From positions 1 to 38,214 of the forward strand of contig CAMQEO010000004.1 of the NCBI GenBank assembly GCA_946999785.1: 38,214 nucleotides of DNA, given 5' to 3'. Each line of letters begins with the position of its first letter. Position 1 is the stretch's first letter. The DNA comes from an uncultured Atopobium sp. (lineage in GTDB: Bacteria; Actinomycetota; Coriobacteriia; Coriobacteriales; Atopobiaceae). A program made the translations under genes and the position numbers. Shown one piece after another: positions 16,495 to 25,291 of this stretch. The notes under the pieces are model-generated. The model saw only the letters and a list, made by a program, of their open reading frames with translations, had not been told where the DNA came from and made no database searches.

Positions 16495-17148
16495 CTAATT
16501 TGAAGAACGAGTAGGACACTTGGTCTTTTGTAACAGCTTCTGGTAACTTTGCGCAAGACGCTGCACCAGACTTGAACTACTTGCTTCGTCCACCACAATA
16601 CCATGCTCGTCAGAGACCAAAAACACCTCGGAAACACAAGCTTGTTTACTTTGAACCTGGTTAAGTAAATTTGCATCTTTAACAACAGATATACCAAGTG
16701 TATGCGCAAGATCTATAACAAGCGAATTAACGCCGCTTGCTGTTTCGTCGTCTTGAGCACACCAAATAAGTGTGTTGTTATCCACTCCCCATAAGCTCTC
16801 AGGCGCAACACGCGTCTTAGTTGCTTCATTTTGAGCTGTGTGCGCACGAGCGCACAAAACAGATAATTTTGCTTGTTTAAGAGGCGTGTAAGGACCAACG
16901 CTCATAGCGGCTTGCCCTTTTTCGTCGATAACAACCATAAGAACACCACAAGGATATGTGGTTGAACCCGAAACGAGCGTCCATTCAATGTGCTGTTTTG
17001 CCCATGCAACAAGGCGCGTGTCAATCTGCCGTCCATTAACCACACGCCGCGATAAAGCTCGTAATAGTCTGTTTTCTAAGGGAAGCTGCTGGTTGTAAAT
17101 CCTCCAACGGCAAATGCATGAAGGTTTTTCTAAGATGAATTGAGTCAT
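16495..17148 (-). CDS. Protein of unknown function
   Basis: I do not recognise a family with confidence. The 217-residue protein has no signal peptide or membrane helix. Visible segments include RLLRALSRRVVNGRQID, a beta-rich middle (GVLMVVIDEKGQAAMSVGPY) and a C-terminal SEVFLVSDEHGIVVD. The last part faintly recalls the end of class IV aminotransferases, but the family's EGSxSN and pyridoxal-lysine contexts are not seen, so this is not used as a call. The ATG at 17148 has a GAGGG about 6 nt upstream and is favoured over a start 8 codons earlier. It is transcribed leftward from beside tRNA-Ser(GCT). Confidence 0.68.
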   Translation of the reverse strand: MTQFILEKPSCICRWRIYNQQLPLENRLLRALSRRVVNGRQIDTRLVAWAKQHIEWTLVSGSTTYPCGVLMVVIDEKGQAAMSVGPYTPLKQAKLSVLCARAHTAQNEATKTRVAPESLWGVDNNTLIWCAQDDETASGVNSLVIDLAHTLGISVVKDANLLNQVQSKQACVSEVFLVSDEHGIVVDEASSSSLVQRLAQSYQKLLQKTKCPTRSSN

Positions 17149-17258
17149 GATTGCCCTCGAAACAACACACAACGCTCTATTCTAGCTGTGTTATATATGA
17201 AAGTACGCCATAGGTACATAGCCTTACAATTATGCATAAAGGAAAGACAAAAATAAAC

Positions 17259-17350
17259 TGGCGGAGAGCTGGGGATTCGAACCCCAGATAGAGTTTGCAC
17301 CCTATACTCGCTTAGCAGGCGAGCACCTTCGGCCACTCGGTCAGCTCTCC
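17259..17350 (-). tRNA. tRNA-Ser(GCT)
   Basis: A long-variable-arm tRNA on the minus strand. The acceptor is GGAGAGC, and the D-arm includes TGACCGAGTGGCCGAAGG. The anticodon loop is CTGCTAA with anticodon GCT, the variable arm is extended, the T-arm is GGTTCGAATCC, and the CCA is encoded. It reads AGC/AGU serine codons. Confidence 0.96.
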
Positions 17351-17525
17351 GTTTGCAGTGGAAAATTTTATCACATAAAAGTCAATATGTCAGCAATACT
17401 TATAAGAATAATGAATCACCAAATAAAAATCATGGTTTTGACCGTAGAGATGCGTACTAATTTATGCATATACATGTGTGTTTTAGAAAAAACTAAAAAA
17501 ATTAAATTTTGTTTGCAATTCACGC

Positions 17526-17557
17526 TTGACAAGAATGCGTTATAAGAGCATTATACT
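17526..17557 (+). promoter_or_regulatory. Promoter of tRNA-Arg
   Basis: TTGACA at 17526-17531 and TATACT at 17552-17557, about 12 nt before the tRNA. The 20-nt spacing is longer than usual, so the pair is plausible but not ideal. Confidence 0.45.
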
Positions 17558-17568
17558 AAGTACACAAC

Positions 17569-17645
17569 GCGGCGTTACCTCAGCTGGATAGAGGGTCTGA
17601 CTACGAATCAGAACGTCATAGGTTCGAATCCTATACGCCGCACCA
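17569..17645 (+). tRNA. tRNA-Arg(ACG)
   Basis: A complete cloverleaf: GCGGCGT acceptor pairing with ACGCCGC, D-arm CCTCAGCTGGATAGAGG, anticodon loop CTACGAA with anticodon ACG, T-arm GGTTCGAATCC, discriminator A, encoded CCA. It reads CGN arginine codons after wobble deamination of A34. Confidence 0.97.
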
Positions 17646-17657
17646 TTTGATTTTCAG

Positions 17658-17683
17658 AGAGTCGTTTAACGGCTCTTTTTTTT
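17658..17683 (+). terminator. Terminator after tRNA-Arg
   Basis: A compact stem (17658-17665 with 17669-17676) followed by a seven-T run, 12 nt past the encoded CCA. Confidence 0.85.
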
Positions 17684-17897
17684 GTATAAACCATCAAGAT
17701 GTTTTATAACCTACAAACTTGTTGCACACGTGTAATTTGCTCACGTGACTTATGAGTTTTCACAAAGTGTATTTCTTTAATTCCATGGTTTATGTAAACC
17801 AGATGCACTCATCACAAAAATTATATAGAACATGTGTTTGCTTTTTTAAAAATATATCCTACAATAATACAAAAGCACAACAACAAAAGAGGCTCTT

Positions 17898-18350
17898 ATG
17901 ATAACCGAAGGTATTCTTTATAAAAATTGCCAAAATGGCTACAACGTGTGTGCATATCTACAAAAACAGTCAGATGCATATGAAATTGTCGAATATAGAG
18001 ATGATTACGATGCATTTAGCGCTCACAAAACAAGTGCCGCCCCACCCAAACAAAAGCTCACCAAGCGGCTCAGCTTTCCTCAAAGTGCGCAGGCTCACAT
18101 TTACCTTGCGTTGCAAAAAATATGGTCGCAGCACTTAATGCAGCAACCACAACACAGTAATTTTTTTACCCTTGAGTTTTTATCTGCGTACAACGCGCAG
18201 TCAGATTTATCCATGTTTTTAGAAACAATATTTGCTTTCAAAGTGTTTACTATAAAGTCGTTTGGTACATTTCTCAATAATATACATGTTGTTTGTTCAT
18301 ATGCAGAAATAGACTCAAACATTATTACATATATACCCTCGCGTGCTTAG
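17898..18350 (+). CDS. Small protein of unknown function
   Basis: I do not recognise a family. The 150-residue product is soluble, polar, and rich in Tyr, Gln and His, with no signal peptide. It starts MITEGILYKNCQNGYNVCAY and contains a helical middle (AQAHIYLALQKIWSQHL). A ribosome binding site AAAGAGG 6 nt before the ATG supports translation. It stands alone between tRNA-Arg and the convergent M20 peptidase gene. Codon use is not obviously foreign. Confidence 0.62.
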   Translation: MITEGILYKNCQNGYNVCAYLQKQSDAYEIVEYRDDYDAFSAHKTSAAPPKQKLTKRLSFPQSAQAHIYLALQKIWSQHLMQQPQHSNFFTLEFLSAYNAQSDLSMFLETIFAFKVFTIKSFGTFLNNIHVVCSYAEIDSNIITYIPSRA

Positions 18351-18416
18351 AGCGCGCTGTGGATGTGCGCAATCTAAAACTACACGAGGGTACAAAATTC
18401 TATTAACACGCAGAGC

Positions 18417-19790
18417 TTATGCAAGCTCAGCAAAGTCTCGTAGCATCATAGCTTCTGCTGCTATAAGTTTTCTTAAAGAAGAAATTGACTGAGACTCATT
18501 AGGTGAATGTGCATTTGCCTGAGGATCTTCGGGGCCTGTTACCAAAACTTGGTATTTTGGAAACATTTCGCATAAATCGGGAATAAACGGAATTGATCCG
18601 CCCTGACCTTGATTGATGGGCTGTGTCTCAAATGCATCTTCCAATGCCTGCTCAGCTATTCTGCTTACCTCGCTATGTGCGTCCATTGCCCAACCGCGAC
18701 CCTTATCAACCGGAGTCCAGGAAACCTCACAACCAAAAGGAGCGTTAGCAACCATAAACTCACCAAGAGCCTTTTGTGCCTGTTCGGGGTCTTGTGAAGG
18801 AGCGGTGCGCAGTGAAAGCCTAAATTTAGTGGAAGGAGAAATTACATTAAAGGATCCTTCAACAGGATGAGCGTCAAATCCAATAACAGTAACAGCAGGC
18901 TTTACCCACAAACGAGACGCAAGCGAGTCGGAACCAGCTAGCTTAACACCGGGTAACACACCACCGTCAATTCTAAATTGAGCTTCGTCAATGTCTTGTT
19001 GTAATCCGCCTACTACTTCTTGAGACTCAACACCAGGAACCACTAAATTGCCTTCGGCATCATACATACGTGCAATAAGCATGGCAGCAAGTGTGTTGGA
19101 ATCAAGAATAGGTCCACCAAACGCACCTGAATGGCGCGGACTGTCCATAACACATAACTCAACATCAATATTGGTGTTTCCGCGCAAAGAAGTTGTAAGG
19201 CTGGGGATTTCTGCTGACCAATTACCCGAGTCGGCAACAATCATAATATCCGCATCAAAAAATTCTGGATGATCTTTTACAAAGGGGATAAAACTATCGG
19301 ACCCCATCTCTTCCTCACCCTCGATGAAGAAACGAATATTTACACCAAGTTTTTCACCCAAAATACTCAATGCGCATAAATGAATGGCAATGCCCGAGCC
19401 GTCGTCTGATGCACCACGACCATACAAACGATCTCCTTTAATGGTCCCCTTAAAAGGATCGGTTTGCCAAACGCCATCTTCATTAGGTGCGGGTTGAACA
19501 TCGTGATGTGCGTATAGAAGTACAGTTTTTGCGGATGGATCAACAATTTTAGAACCCACAACTTCCCACGCACCGGGAGTACCGTCAGCATTGCGCGATT
19601 GAATCACTTGAGCATCCACACCCACACGCGTAAGCTCATGCGCCACAAACTCGGCGTCTTCTTTCATGTGAGGCGCGGTAATGCCTTCAGCGGAAACTGC
19701 TTTTTTTTCGATTTTCCTCATAAGAAAATCAAGCGCGGTATCCAAATATTCACCCGCCTGTTGTGATATTTCCTGATTGGAAAGTGACAT
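18417..19790 (-). CDS. M20 family dipeptidase
   Basis: A zinc-dependent exopeptidase of the M20/ArgE-DapE-CPG2 superfamily, probably cleaving dipeptides in the cytosol (457 residues). Metal and catalytic motifs are in place: LLYAHHDVQP with the HxD pair (95-97), GRGASDDGSG with the bridging Asp near 129, FIEGEEEMGSD with the catalytic Glu pair (159-160), and the DADIMIVADSG stretch. The central lid domain (about 200-390) is present, with the FDAHPVEG segment. The ATG at 19790 was chosen because GGAGGAAG immediately precedes it. The exact peptide substrate is unknown. Confidence 0.93.
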   Translation of the reverse strand: MSLSNQEISQQAGEYLDTALDFLMRKIEKKAVSAEGITAPHMKEDAEFVAHELTRVGVDAQVIQSRNADGTPGAWEVVGSKIVDPSAKTVLLYAHHDVQPAPNEDGVWQTDPFKGTIKGDRLYGRGASDDGSGIAIHLCALSILGEKLGVNIRFFIEGEEEMGSDSFIPFVKDHPEFFDADIMIVADSGNWSAEIPSLTTSLRGNTNIDVELCVMDSPRHSGAFGGPILDSNTLAAMLIARMYDAEGNLVVPGVESQEVVGGLQQDIDEAQFRIDGGVLPGVKLAGSDSLASRLWVKPAVTVIGFDAHPVEGSFNVISPSTKFRLSLRTAPSQDPEQAQKALGEFMVANAPFGCEVSWTPVDKGRGWAMDAHSEVSRIAEQALEDAFETQPINQGQGGSIPFIPDLCEMFPKYQVLVTGPEDPQANAHSPNESQSISSLRKLIAAEAMMLRDFAELA

Positions 19791-19828
19791 ACTTCCTCCT
19801 TGCACAAAAATCGTTACGTACCATACTG

Positions 19829-19850
19829 ATTATCAGTGTAGCTGATATCT
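19829..19850. repeat. Short inverted repeat between M20 peptidase and carboxypeptidase genes
   Basis: TATCAG-TGTAG-CTGATA (19831-19847) lies in the divergent promoter region, about 40 bp upstream of the M20 peptidase start. It could be an operator half-site pair; there is no identified regulator. Confidence 0.3.
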
Positions 19851-19990
19851 TGGTAAAACGCCTCAAAAACTAAAGAATGTTACATGTTAATAATTTATAG
19901 ATACAGTCGTCTTGCACATAAGAGTTTATATATAGGTACAATAAGCACGATACACCCACGGTTATCTCTTGTAAGACGGTAGGTATATAG

Positions 19991-21034
19991 ATGACTAAAC
20001 ACAAAAACATATCAAGTTTTACCCACCAAAATTTAAATTTTGAAGGGCGCGCGAGATACAGAAAACGCAAGAGAGCGTGGTCCAAAATAAGCAAAGTGTT
20101 TCGACTTTTTGTTATGCTTGTAGTTGTGGCGTTTATAGCAGCCGCGCTATACCTACTAAACACCACGAAAACCACTCAAATTGAACCTGCTCATACGCCT
20201 TCTTATGCGTTTGACAACTATGTACTTGATCCTTTAGCCATCACACATCATGCAAGTGGTACATATCGCTCAAAATATAGATATGTCTACGATATAACAC
20301 ACCATAAAGAAGTTATTAACGATGACGCAGATGTTGCATGTGCGCCTGCATCACTTGTAAAGCTTATGACTATCTATACCGCCCTACAACACATACAATC
20401 CTTAGATGAGTTGGCACCCATAGACAAAGAAACGTTTCAGCATTTAGTGGATGAAAACGCATCGATGGCAGGGTTTGTAGCTGATGAACAAACAACATAT
20501 AAAGACCTTCTCTATGGAACACTCTTAAGATCGGGAGGCGAATGTGCTACCAACTTGGCAATACATACAGCTGGCTCTGTAGATGCTTTTGTAAAAGAAA
20601 TGAATGATAACGCACAAAAACTTGGATTAAGCGCAACCCATTACACTAACCCAACAGGTTTGGACGACCCAAATCAAATAAGCTGTGCTATGGATGTTGT
20701 AAAAGTGTTCAAAGCATGTCTGCAAGACAAAAGGTTCAAAGATATTTTAACCGCTCAAGAGTACACATCTTCAAAAACAAGCCAGCATCCTAAAGGAATC
20801 ACCCTGAAAAACAACATCCTTTCTCATATAACCCCTGAGGAAGAAAATGGTTTTAAGATACTTGGCGGCAAATCTGGAACCACTGATAATGCAGGATTAT
20901 GTTGGGTAACACTTGTCACAAAAAACAATGTTGATTATATTGTCTGTGTTATGGGTGTTGCCTTTCAAGACATCAATAATCCCGGTCACGGACAAAAAGA
21001 TGACACTATCGAGCTCATCAACGAGCTGCCTTAA
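19991..21034 (+). CDS. Membrane-anchored D-alanyl-D-alanine carboxypeptidase (peptidase S11)
   Basis: A low-molecular-weight penicillin-binding protein that trims the terminal D-Ala of peptidoglycan stem peptides, anchored outside the cell by an N-terminal helix (about 36-56). The SxxK motif is SLVK (Ser121, Lys124). The SxN position reads SGG (181-183) instead of the usual SGN, and the KTG box reads KSG (294-296). The classical third-motif asparagine is therefore missing, although S11 relatives with SG[A/G][D/E] are known. It is convergent with the sortase gene, 88 bp apart. Cleavage of the signal anchor is unclear because no obvious Ala-x-Ala site follows the helix. Confidence 0.88.
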   Translation: MTKHKNISSFTHQNLNFEGRARYRKRKRAWSKISKVFRLFVMLVVVAFIAAALYLLNTTKTTQIEPAHTPSYAFDNYVLDPLAITHHASGTYRSKYRYVYDITHHKEVINDDADVACAPASLVKLMTIYTALQHIQSLDELAPIDKETFQHLVDENASMAGFVADEQTTYKDLLYGTLLRSGGECATNLAIHTAGSVDAFVKEMNDNAQKLGLSATHYTNPTGLDDPNQISCAMDVVKVFKACLQDKRFKDILTAQEYTSSKTSQHPKGITLKNNILSHITPEEENGFKILGGKSGTTDNAGLCWVTLVTKNNVDYIVCVMGVAFQDINNPGHGQKDDTIELINELP

Positions 21035-21122
21035 TCAAACAAATGACACAAATGGATGACATCTGGGCAAGGTATGTTTAGTCACCGTTTTAATGAGCAG
21101 AGGCAATCAGCTAAATGAGCAA

Positions 21123-22022
21123 CTAATCAGATAGATTTACCTCACTTTTAAGCGCGCACACCGTTTCTGAACGTCCATAACCTTCGTAATAATTGCAGGT
21201 GGACATAGTCATAACATGCTTTAACCGAGGAATGATTTGATCTGCATCAGCGCGGCGTGTAACAGCTTTTTGTAGGCGCTGTTGTAGATAATCATGAAAT
21301 TCTTGATCGTTAGCAAACGAAAGTTTACGAACATCAAGATCTTCTGGCTGCGTGTAGTATACAAACAGTGGTTCAAGCTCATATGCCTTTTGTTCAGTTA
21401 CATACCAAATGGTTTTTGTTTTGTTAAATTTATCTTGATCGTTGAGCAAAAAGAAGTGATAAAACATGGTACCATCGTTTAAGTGGTGACCATAGAGAAC
21501 CGTTTGATAATCCACAAGACCAGGTTCTTTGTTATCACAGTCCATGAATACCTGTCCACCGATGGTCCACTTGCCTTCAGCGTTATGCCGTAAATACCGC
21601 TCGTTATCAGTTGTGTGGTACACTGGGTAATTAACAGGAGTTCCTGGCATTTGCAACCACCCAACAACCTCTGAGTTTATAGCCTTAAGACCAGCCCAAT
21701 CAACTTCGGGAGCTCCATTAGTTTCATCTCCATTGTTGTCGGTTTGAGCGTCAGGGATAGTTGCGTATTGCGCTAACTTGCTGTTAGTTTGACTTTGGTC
21801 ATAATAACACCATTGCGTATAACCATAGTAAGCAGCACCTGCAAGCATAAGCAAAAAGCCAACAACAATCAAAATGGTTGACAAATAATCTTTGAAACTT
21901 TTCTTCTTGGTTCTATGCTTAGAAACAAGCGAGCTGTACGCATTTTGCCCTGGCTTATATGGCAGTGGTTTTTGAGGCAAATTATTTAATTCCATTTGTG
22001 GTTGGGAGCTGTGTTTACTCAT
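21123..22022 (-). CDS. Class B-type sortase
   Basis: A membrane-anchored transpeptidase (299 residues) that joins sorting-signal proteins to the cell wall or to pilins. It has a cytosolic basic N-terminus, one helix (about 48-69), and an extracellular sortase domain with catalytic His179 in YGHHLNDGTMF, Cys276 in TMSTC, and Arg284 in GYGRSE. Class B placement rests on the long N-terminal part, the helical insertion before the active cysteine, and the TxSTC form. The ATG at 22022 follows AGAGG. No substrate gene is adjacent, but two sorting-signal C-termini sit at the window edges (334-483 and 38145-38214). Confidence 0.93.
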   Translation of the reverse strand: MSKHSSQPQMELNNLPQKPLPYKPGQNAYSSLVSKHRTKKKSFKDYLSTILIVVGFLLMLAGAAYYGYTQWCYYDQSQTNSKLAQYATIPDAQTDNNGDETNGAPEVDWAGLKAINSEVVGWLQMPGTPVNYPVYHTTDNERYLRHNAEGKWTIGGQVFMDCDNKEPGLVDYQTVLYGHHLNDGTMFYHFFLLNDQDKFNKTKTIWYVTEQKAYELEPLFVYYTQPEDLDVRKLSFANDQEFHDYLQQRLQKAVTRRADADQIIPRLKHVMTMSTCNYYEGYGRSETVCALKSEVNLSD

Positions 22023-22247
22023 GTTGACCTCTATCCATATAGCACTTTTATGCATTATAACAAGCGTCGAATAATGACTTTGTGTACGGCGTCGCTTTTG
22101 ACATTATACCCCATGAGCGGATGTGTTCATACTTCACACACGCACACAGACACGTGTGTTAGTTTATACTGGTCTACAGATAAAACAGTTGACATTCTTG
22201 TCATCATTTTTTAACACTTTATGCAACTCGTTTAAGGGGTGTTTAGT
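22023..22247. other. Divergent promoter region between sortase and pyridoxamine kinase genes
   Basis: No RNA gene or clear operator is seen. A weak plus-strand promoter candidate is TTGACA (22189-22194) with a poor -10 near 22212. Confidence 0.35.
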
Positions 22248-23168
22248 ATGAAAATGCAATATCTAGAATCAGACTACGATATATGTGCCACCAAAATAGA
22301 AGGTAATGATTTTGCCACTATTTTCTCTCGAGAGCATGGATATATTCCTCGTGTAGCAGCGGTGCATGATTTATGCGGTTATGGAAAGTGTTCATTAGGT
22401 GTTGCAATTCCTCTGTTGTCGGCAGCTGGATGCGACGTGTGTCCTGTTCCTACATCGTTGTTTTCTGCTCACACCAAGTATGAGCATTTTTATATGCATG
22501 ACACAACATCAATGCTTGAATCTTATCTCAATGCGTGGGAACAAGAAAAGGTTGAGGTAGATGCGATATATTCTGGATTTTTAGGTGACAGTGAACAAGT
22601 GAGAACCATACAAAGACTCTACAGCATGTTTCCCCACGCGATGCGCATTGTGGATCCCGTAATGGGTGATGGTGGTAAAAGTTATCCAACATACACCAAA
22701 GAACTCTGTTGTGCTATGAAAGAACTTGCACATAACGCCGATATTCTAACACCCAATCTTACTGAAGCTGCCATCTTAACAGATACGGAGTATGAAGGGC
22801 AAAGCCCGTCTCCTGATTATGTAAAACACATGCTTGAAGCTCTTAGCTCGTATCACGCGAGATATACGGTTTTAAAGGGTGTTGAAACAGCTGATGGTAA
22901 AATAATTAACTTTATAGCCAATAAGGACAAACATGTTGTTAAAGTCTCTCAAGAAAAACTCAATGTAAGCCTGCATGGAACGGGAGATTTGTTTGCAAGC
23001 TGCGTTTTGGCTTGTTGTATGAATGGAAAAGATATTATCAAAGCCACTGAATTTGCAGGTGATTTTGTATGCAAAGCTATTACCATCACTCAAAAACAAC
23101 CTGACTGGCAAATGCGCGGAGTAAGTTTTGAATCTTTGCTCAACCAGGTAACACAGCTGGTGTCATAG
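22248..23168 (+). CDS. pdxK: Pyridoxal/pyridoxamine kinase
   Basis: Phosphorylates vitamin B6 vitamers with ATP to give pyridoxal 5'-phosphate precursors, in the cytosol. The 306-residue protein has the ribokinase-like pattern: IPRVAAVHDLCGYGKCSLGVA, the DAIYSGFLGD glycine region, VDPVMGDGGKSY, DILTPNLTEAAIL, and the HGTGDLFAS anion-hole motif with the catalytic Asp. About 35 residues precede the usual start of the family. The ATG at 22248 was chosen over an upstream GTG because AAGGGG stands 7 nt before it. The exact vitamer preference is not known; PdxY or ThiD-like naming is possible. Confidence 0.9.
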   Translation: MKMQYLESDYDICATKIEGNDFATIFSREHGYIPRVAAVHDLCGYGKCSLGVAIPLLSAAGCDVCPVPTSLFSAHTKYEHFYMHDTTSMLESYLNAWEQEKVEVDAIYSGFLGDSEQVRTIQRLYSMFPHAMRIVDPVMGDGGKSYPTYTKELCCAMKELAHNADILTPNLTEAAILTDTEYEGQSPSPDYVKHMLEALSSYHARYTVLKGVETADGKIINFIANKDKHVVKVSQEKLNVSLHGTGDLFASCVLACCMNGKDIIKATEFAGDFVCKAITITQKQPDWQMRGVSFESLLNQVTQLVS

Positions 23169-23276
23169 AGTAACAATATCACGAACATGCATTGCAGTTT
23201 ATTGCTGTGTATGTTTCATTACGGATACTACTACGCATATGCTTGCTTCCAAGCTAACATCCCATCAACTCAAACA

Positions 23277-23318
23277 CTGTCCTTAACGCTGTATAAATGG
23301 TTAAGGACAGCTGTTTTA
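23277..23318 (+). terminator. Terminator after pyridoxamine kinase gene
   Basis: An 11-bp perfect stem (23277-23287 with 23300-23310) and a short T-run (23314-23317) follow the gene by about 110 nt. It faces the convergent stop of the next gene. Confidence 0.55.
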
Positions 23319-23360
23319 TAAGTACAAACCACAAGCCCTCTGTGGAGTATGTGATGCAGT

Positions 23361-24413
23361 TTAACGAGCAGACCCTACGCTATTTGAGTTATCAACCGCA
23401 ACACTAGATCCTTCGGATGTGTTTTTATCTAATCCTTGCGAGCCGGAATCAGAATTACTTGAGTCTTTTGTTGTGGCGGATGTGTCTTTTTTGTTTTTCG
23501 CATCGTCTTTAGAGGACTGAGGCGAAGATGCGTGTTCGTCGGTTGATTGAGCTGAGCCTCCATCTTGAGAAGGCTTATCCTTGACGGCATCGGCGTCATC
23601 TTGATCTACTGTCCCAAAAACCTGACCAATAATGGTGTTTGGAGTAAATGATGATGTAATGTTTGCACGTAATTTATCGGCAATTTCTTTGTCGACTCCT
23701 TTAATAGTGCAATGGAAACGCACTCCATTATCAGTTATTGTTTTTGTCCAAATAAATGTTATAAGCGTGCGCGGCGTGCCTTGGGGAGGAAGTATGCCAA
23801 ACAAGTTAGAGTGCTGCAGTTTATTGTTTTCGTTAAAATACACCTGTACATGGTAAATTACGGTATTTATATTAGGGTTGAGCAGCGAATTAATAGAAAG
23901 CGCAGCTGCTTGAATTTGAGAACCAGCAAAAACTTCAAGCAAATCTTTAGAGGTTGTGTCGGTAACCGTAACCTCTATACGATGTGTGTTTTCGTCAGCT
24001 TCTTCAACAGAAAAACGCTCGGGGAATTGAGTAAATCCATTACCCCATTCAACACCGCCGCTCATAGCAGAACCCACCGCTTTGACCGATACTTCGGTTG
24101 CAAGGTTAGCTGTACTATTGCGTCTAATAACGCCTATAGCAACCTGAGAAACAACAACTAAAACAAAGAAAATAACTACAAATGAAACGGCAGTTATTGC
24201 GATAACGTGCTCGATATTAGAGCCTGATGGGTCCTCTGTTGACAAGGGGTCAACTGCAACAGCATTTCCAAACCTACGGCGGCGCAAGCGCTGTTTTTTT
24301 GCTGTTTCAGCGTTGGTATGACCTGTTTCATCTACCGTGGCAAATAGTATTTCAGCGTTCTTTGCATCAAGCGCATGACTTTGAACGCGTGCGATTTCTC
24401 TTTTTTTTCTCAT
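23361..24413 (-). CDS. Single-pass membrane protein with Ser/Asp-rich tail, unknown function
   Basis: I do not recognise a family. The 350-residue protein has a basic N-terminal cytosolic region (1-68), one strong hydrophobic helix (about 69-95), an extracellular domain (about 100-265) containing GGVEWGNGFTQFPE, NPNINTVIYHVQVYF and a VxFHCTIKGVDK core, and a tail (about 270-350) almost wholly Ser, Asp, Thr, Lys and Gln. The tail lacks an LPxTG motif. The ATG at 24413 follows GGAG, 7 nt upstream, and begins with RKKREI, typical of inside-positive orientation. It runs into the NUDIX gene upstream with 33 bp between them, so the two may be co-transcribed. Confidence 0.75.
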   Translation of the reverse strand: MRKKREIARVQSHALDAKNAEILFATVDETGHTNAETAKKQRLRRRRFGNAVAVDPLSTEDPSGSNIEHVIAITAVSFVVIFFVLVVVSQVAIGVIRRNSTANLATEVSVKAVGSAMSGGVEWGNGFTQFPERFSVEEADENTHRIEVTVTDTTSKDLLEVFAGSQIQAAALSINSLLNPNINTVIYHVQVYFNENNKLQHSNLFGILPPQGTPRTLITFIWTKTITDNGVRFHCTIKGVDKEIADKLRANITSSFTPNTIIGQVFGTVDQDDADAVKDKPSQDGGSAQSTDEHASSPQSSKDDAKNKKDTSATTKDSSNSDSGSQGLDKNTSEGSSVAVDNSNSVGSAR

Positions 24414-24446
24414 GAAAAATCTCCGTACTGAAACCGACAATACCTA

Positions 24447-25097
24447 CTATTCAACAGAATTTTGCGAAGTTAAACGATGGGAAACAGCATCACAAATAAG
24501 AGCGCCCACCACTGTTTTTGCATCCTCAATTCTACCATCTAATACGGTATTGATAAATTCGTGCAAAGGAACAAGTTCCGTGCGAACAAACTCATCCTGA
24601 TCAGGATGAGGTGTTCCCTGTGTAAGACCAGTTGCCATATAAATACGCACTAATTCATCGGAAAAACCCACCGCAGAGGCTATTGTGGTAAGCAGTGCCA
24701 TATTTTGTGCAACCATACCTGTTTCTTCAAGTAATTCTCTTTGTGCTGCTTCAAGAGGATCTTCACCAAGCTCCAGTTTACCAGCGGGTATTTCCAATGT
24801 TATCCTGTCTAGTGAAGGTCGGTATTGCTTTACCAAACAAATAGAACCACTATTGGTAAGCGCAACAACAGCAACAGCACCAGGGTGCCTAACAATATCG
24901 CGCTCGGCAATGCCTCCATCGGGAAGCTTGACGCGCATTCTTGATACATTAAAAATAAGCCCATTAAAAAGCGTAGATTCATCAAGGGGGTATTCAAGTA
25001 AGTCCGTATCACTAAGGACTTGTTTTGAGGCGAGCGCGCTGCTTGTTTCTTTACGTTCATCAGCGGTAGAATCGCTTTTTTGTGTACGTTTTGGCAT
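24447..25097 (-). CDS. NUDIX hydrolase (ADP-ribose pyrophosphatase-like)
   Basis: Hydrolyses nucleoside-diphosphate-linked compounds; the family's YffH/ADPRase branch acts on ADP-ribose. The 216-residue protein has the NUDIX box starting at GKLELGEDPLEAAQRELLEE and ending TGM, with all Gx5Ex7REUxEExGU residues. Upstream, the TLFNGLIFNVSRMRVKLPDG stretch and HPGAVAVVAL fit the ADP-ribose pyrophosphatase layout. The N-terminal 30 residues are polar and look extended. The start at 25097 follows AGAGAGGGG. Substrate is inferred from family resemblance only. Confidence 0.9.
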   Translation of the reverse strand: MPKRTQKSDSTADERKETSSALASKQVLSDTDLLEYPLDESTLFNGLIFNVSRMRVKLPDGGIAERDIVRHPGAVAVVALTNSGSICLVKQYRPSLDRITLEIPAGKLELGEDPLEAAQRELLEETGMVAQNMALLTTIASAVGFSDELVRIYMATGLTQGTPHPDQDEFVRTELVPLHEFINTVLDGRIEDAKTVVGALICDAVSHRLTSQNSVE

Positions 25098-25291
25098 AAT
25101 ACTACCCCTCTCTTTATAAGTGCTTCTCGCCTTACCATATGCTTTTGTAATGCATACGGTTTTATGATAGCGAAAATTAGCCTATAAGATTGATTTATCA
25201 TAACGAAACCACATGACATAAGCAGTTTATGATTATGAGCGGTGTAGCATATTATGCAGCAACAAGACCATGAAGTACGGACTTGCAATAC

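Noticed and set aside
18338..18392. ACCCTCG/CGAGGGT pair around the end of the 17898 gene
   Set aside because: The pairing is imperfect and the loop is over 30 nt with no T-run, so no terminator call is made.
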